From Primulina eburnea (lineage: Eukaryota > Streptophyta > Magnoliopsida > Lamiales > Gesneriaceae): DNA of 64,000 nucleotides. This document shows, piece by piece, positions 1 through 11,297 of this stretch (positions within the stretch are counted from its first letter, which is position 1; the number at the start of each line of letters is the position of its first letter). Position numbers and translations under genes: made by a program. The stretch spans positions 248,001-312,000 of the forward strand of contig NW_027331355.1 of the NCBI RefSeq assembly GCF_022965805.1, given 5' to 3'. Under the pieces are notes generated by a model. The model was not told the origin of the DNA. It saw nothing but the letters and a program-made list of their open reading frames with translations, and did no database searches.

Positions 1-794
1 TTGAGGATCACACAAGTGCTAACTTTTTAGATCATGTTGAGAAGTAAAATAGTTCAATGTGTTGAACGGCTTATAAAGGAGTTTATAAGCATAAGAAAAA
101 AATTAGAATTATGACTTCTATGAGAGAAATGTAACTTTTAATTTATGGAAGTGTTCATAAATTAAATGTTGGCCAAATAAATAATGTATTTGAAAATTGT
201 GATTTTCATAAATATTATTATGGACTAAATTAAATTAATTCAAGTGTTGAATTAATTAAACACTAGTGGGCCTAGTAGAGGCCAAATAATTAAATTAATT
301 CAAGTGTTGAATTAATTAAATCATATTGGGTCTTGTAGAGCCCAATAAGAAATAATTATTCAACTAGTGGGCTTGAGTAAAATCAAGTAAAGTTTAAATT
401 GTCTCAAATGCGTTTGTGATATTTAAATAAAAGTCCATTGGATTTGTGATTGTTACAAACCCAAATAGAAAAGTATACAAGGGAGTTGAAGGGTTGGAGG
501 CAACTTTTTCATTAAACAATGCATGGCATGCTCATGCACTTTATCACTTTTTCAAAGACCAAGAAAAGTTTACTCCTTCTCTCCTACACATGCCATGGCT
601 GATATTTTACTACACAATTCTCCTCATTTTTCTTCTTCGTTTTTTTAGGAAAGCTTAGTCTTCTGAAGGAAAAATGCTCTAATTTTTCTAGTGCAAAATT
701 AGAATGGTTTTACCTTGTTGGTGGTGGGCTTGATTATTGAGCAAGTAGTGCTCATTGGAAGCTTGTAGATTGTCTTGCCATTGAAGAGCTTAGT
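1..794 (+). mobile_element. Angela-like Copia LTR, left part (split by LARD insertion)
   Basis: This stretch reads as the reverse complement of the Copia LTRs at 55453-57505 and 63243-64000: the same run of AT-rich palindromes, the 'gtgggcctagtagag' type segments and the same order of motifs. It is therefore an LTR of the same family in plus orientation, entering from the left edge. It stops at 794 inside the segment that in the intact LTRs precedes 'agttggagcc'; that segment resumes at 13752. Two perfect palindromes (11-bp arms, GTG spacer) lie at 233-257 and 293-317, 60 bp apart. No coding potential; the short ORF at 446 starts at GTG and is not believed. Confidence 0.8.
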
Positions 795-3398
795 TGTGAC
801 GTTCCGAAAATTTGAGATCCACATGAACCACGTGCGTGCAAGTTATTAAATTCCTATGTATTTTATTAAATGGTTTTAATGCATGCTTAATTCATTGATT
901 TGGGTTTTAGTTCACGATTTAAGAATTTGCATTATTTTAATATTTATGTTTAATTGATGCACGTTAAAATGCTTTTCGAGTTTCATGTTTCAGGCGATTA
1001 TTCGATGCGGATCGAGGAAAAATGACCGGCGATGATTTTTGGAAAATTTTATTGCGGCATTTTATTTTAAGTTAAGAATGGAGCATTTTAAATGATTTAT
1101 TTAGTTTTTAGTATTTTAAAAGCCTAATTTAATTATTAGGTAATTTTATGAATTTAAACTTTTAGAGATATGACACTTATGCATTTTAATTAAGAGATTT
1201 TGTTAAAGTTAGAGGTGTGTTAGTATTTTTAATTAGTTGTTAATTACTAATTAAGAAATTTATTTTCCTAGTTAAACTTCCCTAATCCCCTCCCCACTAC
1301 CAAACTCACGCACACCCCTCTAAACACACACACATCCACGTTAAAACACACAACACACACATACACATTTCACATTCATATTTTTAGAGGAAAACCTAGG
1401 GTTCTAAAGCAAGAGCAGCAGCCGCCCCTCCTCTAAATATTTCCAGCAAATTTAGTGAGTTTTATTTCAAGAAATCGTGCCACGTTCATCCCAGTTCAAC
1501 CCTCACATCCATCCCGTTTCGGTGTCGTCATTCGATAACGTTAAAGATTTAAAGACATGTATATTCTATTTTTCTTGCGTCGATCATGTCATAGTATGTG
1601 TTACGTTGTTTTTATACGTAAAAATACATGTGTGAAGTGTAAAATTTGAGCGGTAATTGTTTAGATCGCATTTTGAACGTTTCTGGATGTGAAAATCTCA
1701 TTTTTACTGTTCTTTTAAAAACTACGATTTTGTGGTCGCGATTTTGAGAAAACTTTCAACATGAAAATCGTAGAACTTTTCAATACCTTCGATTTGATAT
1801 AAAATTCGAAGTATTTGGATAAAAAATTTAGTGAGTTATAGTGATTTTCGTGGGACTGCTCAAACTGCATTTTCTGAAAATGTGTTATTGATGTGTTCTT
1901 GACGTTTTTGAGTTGCAGGCTTCGTTGGGAACAATTGGTGGATCGCTGCTGCGTTTGGGTATTGTGAGTATGACATTGGGATAAATTTTTGTGTTTAGTC
2001 TTGTGTAGGTAGGCACTTGGTTGCGTTAGAAGTCGTAGGAAGTATTTTGGTGTCCAAATTCATGTTAGGGATTATGTTACGTAGTTGTTGTTAGTTATCG
2101 TTTTTGGGGACTTTTGTTTGAGTTGAATCCCAGACATAGAGTCCTAGGATGAGTCTCGATAGATTGGTTCTTGATTCATATAATTTAGTAGGAGTTTTAA
2201 GCTTCGAGTCGCGGAGTCCAGAAGACTCGGCGCCCGAGCGGTAATATTTAACCGCTCGAGCGCCACTCGTTCTGTCCGAGTATTTTCCCCAGAAGGCTCG
2301 GCGCTCGAGCGGTAATTTATTACCGCCCGAGCGCAGACCCTGGCGTGCGAGCGGTAAGGTTTTACCGCCCGAGCGCGGCCCCGTCTGTAAAAATATTTTG
2401 TTCTTTCTTCTTTTCAAGTTCTGTAGTGAGAGTTCATGTCTTTTATTTTTTGGTAAATGTTCACACATCATTTTAAAGATTGTTCGGGGTGCGATGTCAT
2501 GGGTTAGTACGGCGATTTAACGAGGTCAAGTCCCGAGTGATCTAGAATGTTATAAGCTATATATTTAATTCGGTGGTGAGCAAGAATACCTACGTCTAAG
2601 TATGCAAGTTAAGTGTTGAAATTCATGTTAGTATGTGCAGCAGTGGCCCAAGCGAGATCCAACGAATCCCTCAACGCCAAGTAAGTATGTTTGACATGCA
2701 GAAAAAAATATTTTAAGTTTTGAGGTACGCTAAAAGTCTTGTGACCAAATTATGTTTAGGATTGGAAAGCGTTAAATTATGAACGGGGATCTCGTGTATG
2801 TGGCTGTGGATTCATCCCTGTAAGCCCAGTACTGTGGTTTAGTCTGATGAGGCGATTATGTTATGGGTCACTTGCATTGAAACATATCTCTATGCAAAAT
2901 GATGAAGTTATGTATGTTCAAGTATGTTCAAGTACGAAGCATGTTTAAGAAAAGTTTATGTTGATGGCACGTCTAAGTAGGTATGTACGTATGTTCAGAT
3001 TTTGATATGCAAGTTCAAGTTTTAAGTATGCATGTCCTATTTTAAAGTTGCATGTGATTTTATATGTATTACTTGTTACTTCCAGTTTATACGTGTTGAG
3101 TCTTTAGACTCACTAGACTTGATCGATGCAGGTGAGGATGTTTATGAGGAGGATGGAGGTGGGGACCAAGGAGCAGGCTTGGATTGAGCGGGAGGCTAAA
3201 CCCGAGGACCGCCCATGTTTTTGAAATTTTTATGAAATGCTCAAATACTTTTCTTTTATGTTTTGATTTATGGTGTTTTGAACAAGTATTTTCTTTAGCA
3301 AACTTTGTATCTGATCACAATTTGAAAGTTTATTTTATATTTAAGAAATTTTTTAATTCTTTCGTAAATTTTGAGTAGAAAAAGTACGGTACGTTACA
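795..3398 (+). repeat. LARD LTR 1 (5' LTR)
   Basis: A 2604-bp LTR from TGTGACGT to ACGTTACA. It contains the segment 'gagtctttagactcac' near 3098, shared with other gypsy LTRs in this window, and a GC-rich palindrome cluster (2229-2376). Compared with LTR2 and LTR3 it lacks about 100 bp at 2761-2800, where they carry tandem copies of a 'gttaaattatgaacg' unit. ORFs here (for example 2091-2471 minus, 3184-3378 plus) recur in all LTR copies only because the DNA is repeated. Confidence 0.85.
2229..2376. repeat. Cluster of three GC-rich palindromes in LARD LTR 1
   Basis: Three hairpin-forming units lie in 148 bp. Unit 1 (2229-2264) pairs GGCGCCCGAGCGGT with ACCGCTCGAGCGCC. Unit 2 (2301-2334) has 16-bp arms around TT with one mismatch. 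Unit 3 (2343-2376) has arms GCGTGCGAGCGGTAA and TTACCGCCCGAGCGC. Each pairs a CGAGCGG core with its complement across an AT-rich loop. The cluster recurs at 7430-7577 and about 12480-12627. No function is assigned. Confidence 0.85.
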
Positions 3399-3416
3399 GT
3401 TGGTTTCAGAACAGTG
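3399..3416 (+). other. Primer-binding site after LARD LTR 1
   Basis: Directly after the LTR end comes GTTGGTTTCAGAACAGTG. The equivalent after LTR2 (8697-8714) reads GTTGGTTTCAGAGCAGTG. Both resemble TGGTATCAGAGC, the tRNA-iMet-type PBS of many plant LTR elements, with one or two changes. Confidence 0.75.
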
Positions 3417-5961
3417 TTCTTGTAAAGGGTTACGTCTACTGCCAGTTGCGAGAAGCTCACGAAGTCACACCTCAAGTCTGTAAGTTTTAAGGTTTTAAAT
3501 TATTTCATGTATTAAGCATTCAAGTCATGATTTCAGCATGTGCATGTTTTAATGCAATCACCTGTATGTTTACATGACATATGTTTTAGAGTACATGTTT
3601 ATCTGTCGTTATGAATTGAGATTGAATCCTTAAAACTTTTATGCATGTTACGACATGAAATGATAAATTATTTAATTTTCTTGCATGCTGGTGTGGTGGA
3701 ATTGGACATGAGTAAGAATTTTGCTTTTGGGCGTTAGGAAAAGTCGGAAATGATTTGTCTATATTAATTTTTGGTTAGTAAAACTGATGTTATACTTGTG
3801 GATCATAAGTTAAATTTGACAATTATAAATGCTTTTGGGACTTGTAAATTTTCTAAGAAACTACTGATGGTTCGTGGTTGCTAGCTGAGTTGCTTTTTGG
3901 GAACTCCATGTAAGGATTAATGATTCGGGACTACGACGATCTTTGGAAGTATACAAAGCGTAGAATTTATTTAGGTTCATGCTCCCCCTAGTTGGATTTA
4001 AGGATTGAATTGCACGAATTCAGGACTTTAAGGACCTAATTGTAAGAACCAATAATTTTAGAACCTAAGTGCAAAAAAAAATTCTAAGGGACTATTTTCG
4101 AATTTACCAAAGTTTGGGAATAAATTCCGAGTTTTGAGAATTTTAAGGTTTAAGGAGGCAAAAATCGAAAATTTTATTGGGGATCGGAAATGCAAATTTC
4201 ATGTGGTTGTAGGGCCAAAAATGGTAATTCTCGAGGACTCTAAGGGTCAAATTGAAATTCCGAAATTTTTGATGATTAAATTCGAACTTGGAGGACACTT
4301 GGGTTAAATAAGTAATTTTTCAAGGTTATGGAATTGATTTTGGGTTTAATAAGTTTAAAATTATTGAACTTTATGATACGGAGAACCTATAAAATGGAGT
4401 TAGGAACGCCAAGAATCTATAGGTGACTATGGAATTTTCGAAATAAAAAAAATTGGATAATTTTCGAGGGAATTAAGAATTAATGTTGTTATCTTAAAAA
4501 AATTGAGGGACTAGTTTAGCAGTAAGTGAGAATTGAATGGTTTAAATGATAGGAATTTTAGATGATTTGGGCCTGAAGGATATTTAGAACCTTTAGATAT
4601 CTCGGTTATAATGTTATGACGAATGGTAAACAAGGACATTGTAGGATGAATCAATTTCGGGCTTGAAAATTTAAGCGTTAGTGAAGTAACGTTGTGGCAA
4701 ATTAAGAATTTAATGTGATGATCATTTAAGGTAAAGTTGATCAGTTAATTAAGTTATTAGAGTAGACATTGAGATAACGAATTGTTGGGCACCTAAGTTT
4801 GAGGTGTCATAATTTTTAGTCATGATCTTAACATTTAGTACTATATTTTTGTTGAATTTGATTCTTCTAGAAAGTGGGATATGAATGATGGTTAGGTTAC
4901 TCGATAGATGCATGTAAGGATTGAGGTAGACACCTTGTCTTGAGGAATTTTTGTAATCCATTAAGCAACTTGGGAATAAGTGAATGTGTGTGTTTGGAAT
5001 TATGTTATCCAAAACTATTTGGGTTGCGTAAGTTTGAATTGCAAATGTACGGAAATGTGGGTTCATACGGAAATTTTGGGTGAAATAAACACGAAAAAGA
5101 ATCAGTTGTATCCAACATAGGCTACCAATGGACGAATATTAAGATTTTCATTGAGTAAGAAATCTAAAATCTTGAAATGGGGATTCTAGAATTCTATGGG
5201 TTAAAAGTGAAGTTGATTGATTAGAGTTAATCCATCATTAACAAAGGAAACAATTTAAGTTTTATACGCTAGAATTAATTAAGTATTGAGGATATGTCAA
5301 AGTGTGACATTCGTTCCAATGAGGAAGGTCCAAGTGTCTTAGGCCTCAAATATATTGTAATTGGGAAGAGAAAAGTTTAAACATGTATAATCGATATTGT
5401 ATATTTTGGGGTTTTATGGATTGATGGTACTCGAAATTTAAGATTAACAACAATTTTATATTTGGGATGTACATGTAAATAGCTAAGTTACGTAATTTTG
5501 GTGTCGTAAGGTAAAGACTCGATTCAAGGATCGTAGGTCGATATTATTACGGGTTAAGATAAGGTTTAACTTTTGAGTGTAGTACCAAGGATAGAAGTTG
5601 ATCATTAACTTTTGGTGCTAAGATTCATTAGGTTGAAGTGCATAAATGATAATGTAATAGATCGATGAACATTACGGGTATAATATAAGGAAAGTAAAAT
5701 ACGATAAGTTTGAACCTCCATTTCTAATATTGTGAATGGTGAGAAAAGTCAGAAGTCGAGATCATAGTAAAACAAAACTAAGTCACCCTAAGTCGCTTTA
5801 AGTTGTGATTCGCGAACGAGGTTTTTGATAGGCAATTTAATTAGGATTGAAGAGCCGTAAGGACAGCCTAGGATTTTAATTTTTTTATCAGAGTAGCGCA
5901 GCAGCAGCGTATATTGTTGGGATACTAGAGTTAAGAATCTAACTTTTGGATTATCAAGGAT
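3417..5961 (+). other. LARD internal region 1, non-coding
   Basis: About 2.5 kb of AT-rich sequence, nearly identical to 8715-11286. No ORF resembles gag, protease, RT, RNase H or integrase; the longest (4749-5066 minus) lacks recognisable motifs and is not kept intact in the second copy. The region probably supplies the RNA packaging signal and spacing of a non-autonomous element; that is inference. Confidence 0.7.
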
Positions 5962-6003
5962 AAGCGAATTTCGGGGACGAAATTCGCTTTAAGGGAGATA
6001 GAT
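5962..6003 (+). other. Hairpin with GGGA loop and polypurine tract before LTR 2
   Basis: A perfect 12-bp stem has left arm AAGCGAATTTCG (5962-5973), loop GGGA (5974-5977) and right arm 5978-5989. It is followed by AAGGGAGATAGATTG up to the LTR start. The purine run is the plus-strand primer site. A 'ttcggggacgaa' segment before a purine tract is typical of Tekay/Del chromoviruses, which supports the lineage call. Confidence 0.8.
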
Positions 6004-8696
6004 TGTGATGTCCTGAAAATTTGAGATCCACATAAACCACGTGCGTGCAAGTTATTAAATTCCTTATGCATTTTATTAAATGGTTTTAATGCATGCTTAA
6101 TTCATTGATTTGGGTTTTAGTTCACGATTTAAGAATTTGCATTATTTTAATATTTATGTTTAATTGATGCACGTTAAAATGCTTTTCAAGTTCCATGTTT
6201 CAGGCGATTATTCGATGCGGGATCAAGGAAAATGACCGGCGACGATTTTTGGCAAATTTTATTGCGGCATTTTATTTTAAGTTAAGAATGGAGCATTTTA
6301 AATGATTGATTTAATTTTTAGCATTTTAAAATCCTAATTTAATTATTAGGTAATTTTATGATTTTAAACTTTTAGAGATATGACATTTGTGCATTTTAAT
6401 TAAGAGATTTTGTTAAAGTTAGAGGTGTGTTAGTATTTTTAATTAGTTGTTAATTACTAATTAAGAAATTTATTTTTCCTAATTAAACTTCCCTAATCCC
6501 CTCCCCACTACCAAACTCACGCACACCCCTCTAAACACACACACATCCACGTTAAAACACACAACACACACATACACATTTCACATTCATATTTTTAGAG
6601 GAAAACTTAGGGTTCTAAAGCAAGAGCAGCAGCCGCCCCTCCTCTAAATATTTCCAGCAAATTTAGTGAGTTTATTTTAAGAAATCGTGCCACGTTCATC
6701 CCAGTTCAACCCTCCCGTTTCGGTGTCGTCATTCGATAACGTTAAAGATTTTAAGGCACGTATATTCTATTTTTCCTGCGTCGATCATGTCATAGTATGT
6801 GTTACATTGTTTTTATACGTAAAAATACATGTGTGAAGTGTAAAGTTTGAGGGGTAATTGTTTAGATCGCATTTTGAACGTTTCTGGATGTGAAAATCTC
6901 GTTTTTACTGTTCTTTTAAAAACTGCGATTTTTTGGTCTCGATTTTGAGAAAACTTTCAACATGAAAATCGTAGAACTTTTCAATACCTTCAATTTGATA
7001 TAAACTTCGAAGTATTTGGATAAAAAATTAAGTGAGTTATAGTGATTTTCGTGGGACTGCTCAAACTGCGTTTTCTGAAAATGTGTTCTTGATGTGTTCT
7101 TGACGTTTTTGAGTTGCAGGCTTCGTTGGGAACCATTGGTGGATCGCTGCTACGTTTGGGTATTGTGAGTATGACATTGGGATAAATTTTTGTGCTTAGT
7201 CTTGTGTCGGTAGGCACTTGGTTGCGTCAGAAGTCGTAGGAAGTATTTTGGTGTCCAAATTCATGTCTTGGATTATGTTGCATAGTTGTTGTTAGTCATC
7301 GTTTTTGGGGACTTTTGTTTGAGTTGAATCCCTGACATAGCGTCCTAGGATGAGTCTCGATAGATTGGTTCATGATTCATATAATTCAGTAGGAGTTTTA
7401 AGCTTCGAGTCGCGGAGTCCAGAAGACTCGGCGCCCGAGCGATAATATTTAACTGCTCGAGCGCCACTCGTTCTGTCCGAGTATTTTCCCCAGAAGGCTT
7501 GGTGGTCGATCGGTAATTTATTACCGCCCGAGCGCAGACCCTGGCATGCGAGCGGTAAGGTTTTACCGCCCGAGCGCAGCCCCATCTGTAAAAATATTTT
7601 GTTCTTTCTTCTTTTCAAGTTCTGTAGTGAGAGTTCATGTCTTTTATTTTTTGGTAAATGTTCACACATCATTTTAAAGATTGTTCGGGGTGCGATGTCA
7701 TGGGTTAGTACGACGATTTAACGAGGTCAAGTCCCGAGTGATCTAGAATGTTATAAGCTATCTATTTAATTCGGTGGTGAGCAAGAATACCTACGTCTAA
7801 GTATGCAAGTTAAATGTTGAAATTCATGTTAGTATGTGCAGCAGTGGCCCAAGCGAGATCCAACGAATCCCTCAACGCCAAGTAAGTATGTTTGACGTGC
7901 AGAAAAAAATATTTTAAGTTTTTGAGGTATGCTAAATGTCATGTGACAAAATTATGTTTAGGATTGGAAAGCGTTAAATCATGAACGAGGACCAATCCGC
8001 CGTTAAATTATGAATGGGTTTAGATCGAGATTGGAAAGCGTTAAATTATGAACGAGGACCAATCAGCCCGTTAAATTATGAACGTGGATCTCATGTATGT
8101 GGTAGTGGATTCATCCCTGTAAGCCTAGTACTGTGGTTTAGTCTGATGAGGCGATTATGTTATGGGTCACTTGCATTGAAACATATCTCTATGCAAAATG
8201 ATGAAGTTATGTATGTTCAAATATGTTCAAGTATGAAGCATGTTTAAGAAAAGTTTATGTTGATGGCACGTCTAAGTAGGTATGTACGTATGTTCAGGTT
8301 TTGATATGCAAGTTCAAGTTTTAAGTATGCATGTCCTATTTTAAAGTTGCATGTGATTTTATATGTAATACTTGTTACTTCCAGTTTATACGTGTTGAGT
8401 CTTTAGACTCACTAGACTTGATCGATGCAGGTGAGGATGTTTATGAGGAGGATGGAGGTGGGGACCAAGGAGCAGGCTTGGATTGAGCGGGAGGCTAAAC
8501 CCGAGGACCGCCCATGTTTTTGAAATTTTTATGAAATGCTCAAATACTTTTATTTTATGTTTTGATTTATGGTGTTTTGAACAAGTATTTTCTTTAGCAA
8601 ACTTTGTATCTGATCACAATTTGAAAGTTTATTTTATATTTAAGAAATTTTTTAATTCTTTCGTAAATTTTGAGTAGAAAAGTTCGGTGCGTTACA
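6004..8696 (+). repeat. LARD LTR 2 (middle LTR)
   Basis: A 2693-bp LTR, TGTGATGT to GCGTTACA, closest to LTR1 along most of its length. At 7961-8092 it has tandem copies of a 'gttaaattatgaacg' unit, also in LTR3 but reduced to one copy in LTR1. Its palindrome cluster (7430-7577) carries G-to-A and C-to-T changes relative to LTR1 that break the pairing of unit 1. Confidence 0.85.
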
Positions 8697-11297
8697 GTTG
8701 GTTTCAGAGCAGTGTTCTTGTAAAGGGTTACGTCTACTGCCAGTTGCGAGAAGCTCACGAAGTCACACCTCAAGTCTGTAAGTTTTAAGGTTTTAAATTA
8801 TTTCATGTATTAAGCATTCAAGTCATGATTTCAGCATGTGCATGTTTTAATGCAATCACCTGTATGTTTACATGACATATGTTTTAGAGTACATGTTTAT
8901 CTGTCGTTATGAATTGAGATTGGATCCTTAAAACTTTTATGCATGTTACGACATGAAATGATAAATTATTTAATTTTCTTGCATGCTGGTGTGGTGGAAT
9001 TGGACATGAGTAAGAATTTTGCTTTTGGGCGTTAGGAAAAGTCGGAAATGATTTGTCTATATTAATTTTTGGTTAGTAAAACTGATGTTATACTTGTGGA
9101 TCATAAGTTAAATTTGACAATTATGAATGCTTTTGGGACTTGTAGATTTTCTAAAAAACTACTGATGGTTCGTGGTTGCTAGCTGAGTTGCTTTTTGGGA
9201 ACTCCATGTAAGGATTAATGATTCGGGACTACGACGATCTTTGGAAGTATAAAAAGCGTAGAATTTATTTAGGATGCATGCATTGAATTGCACGAATTGA
9301 GGACTTTAAGGACCTAATTGTAATAACCATTAATTTGAGGACCTAAGTGCAAAAAAAAATTCTAAGGGACTATTTTCGAATTTACCAAAGTTTGGGAATA
9401 AATTCCGAGTTTTGAGAATTTTAAGGTTTAATGAGGAAAAAATCGAAATTTTATTGGGGACCGGAAATGCAAATTTCATGTGGTTGTAGGGCCAAAAATG
9501 GTAATTCTCGAGGACTCTAAGGGTCAAATTGCAAATTCCGAAATTTTTGATGATTAAATTCGAACTTGGAGGACACTTGGGTTAAATAAGTAATTTTTCA
9601 AGGTTATGGAAATTGATTTTGGGTTTAATAAGTTTAAAATTATTGAAGTTTATGATAATGAGAACCTATAAAATGTTGTTAGGAACGCCAAGAATCTATG
9701 GGTAACTATGGAATTTTCGAAATAAAAAAAATTGGATAATTTTCGAGGGAATTAAGAATTAATGTTGTTATCTTAAAAAAATTGAGGGACTAGTTTAGCA
9801 GTAAGTGAGAATTGAATGGTTTAAATGATAGGAATTTTAGATGATTTGGGCCTGAAGGATATTTAGGACCTTTAATTTAGATATCTGGGTTATAATGTTA
9901 TGACGAATGGTAAACAAGGACATTGTAGGATGAATCAATTTCGAGCTTGAAAATTTAAGCGTTAGTGAAATAACATTGTGGCAAATTAAGAATTTAACGT
10001 GATGATGATTTAAGGTAAAGTTGACCAGTTAGTTAAGTTATTAGAGTAGACATTGAGATAACGAATTGTTGGGCATTTAAGTTTGAGGTATCATAAGTTT
10101 TAGTCATGATCTTAACATTTAGTACTATATTTTTGTTGGAATTTGATTCTTCTAGAAAGTGGGATATGATTGATGGTTAGGTTACTCGATAGATGAATGT
10201 AAGGATTGAGGTAGACACCTTGTCTTGAGGAATTTTTGTAATCCATTAAGCAACTTGGGAATAAGTGAATGTGTGTGTTTGGAATTATGTTATCCAAAAC
10301 TATTTGGGTTGCGTAAGTTTTAATTGCAAATGTACGGAAATGTGGGTTCATATGGAAATTTTGGGTGAAATAAACACGAAAAAGAATCAGTTGTATCCAA
10401 CATAGGCTACCAATGGACGAATATTAAGATTTTCATTGAGTAAAAAATCTAAAATCTTGAAATGGGGATTCTAGAATTCTATGGGTTACAAGTGAAGTTG
10501 ATTGATTAGAGTTAATCCATCATTAACAAAGGAAACAATTTAAGTTTTATACGCTAGAATTAATTAAGTATTGAGGATATGTCAAAGTGTGACATTCATT
10601 CCAATGAGGAAGGTCCAAGTGTCTTAGGCCTCAAATATATTGTAATTGGGAAGAGAAAAGTTTAAGCATGTGATTGATGCTAGAAAGTTTTTATTATTTA
10701 AGGAGATAATCGATATTGTATATTTTGGGGTTTTATGGATTAATGGTACTCGAAATTTAAGATTAGCAACAATTTTATTTTTGGGATGTACTTGTAAATA
10801 GCTAAGCTACGTAATTTTGGTGTCGTAAGGTAAAGACTCGATTCAAGGATCGTAGGTCGATATTATTACGGGTTAAGATAAGGTTTAACTTTTGAGTGTA
10901 GTACCAAGGATATAAGTTGATCATTAACTTTTGGTGCTAAGATTCATTAGGTTGAAGTGCGTAAATGATAATGTAATAGATCGATGAACATTACAGGTAT
11001 AATATAAGGAAAGTAAAATACGATAAGTTTGAACCTCCATTTCTAATATTGGGAATGGTGAGAAAAGTCAGAAAAGTCGAGATCATAGTAAAGCAAAACT
11101 AAGTCACCCTAAGTCGCTTTAAGTTGTGATTCGCGAACGAGATCTTTGATAGGCAATTTAATTAGGATTGAAGAGCCGTAAGGACAGCCTATGATTTAAA
11201 TTTTTTTTATCAGAATAGCGCAGCAGCAGCGTATATTGGTGGGATACTAGAGTTAAGAATCTAACTTTTGGATTATCAAGTATAAGCGAATTTCGGG
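8697..11297 (+). other. LARD internal region 2, 3' end deleted
   Basis: Near-identical copy of 3399-6003, starting with a PBS (8697-8714) and without coding sequence. Its right end keeps the left arm and loop of the GGGA hairpin, then jumps straight into LTR sequence about 250 bp inside the LTR. The right arm, polypurine tract and LTR start are lost. Confidence 0.75.

Noticed and set aside
2091..2471. Conserved minus ORF seen also at 7370-7672 and 12418-12666
   Set aside because: The conservation is that of the repeated LTR DNA; the protein is a reading of the palindrome cluster and the start is not kept in the third copy.
3184..3378. Repeated 64-codon ORF (also 8483-8677)
   Set aside because: LTR end sequence read as protein; starts at a non-ATG codon and is not open in LTR3.
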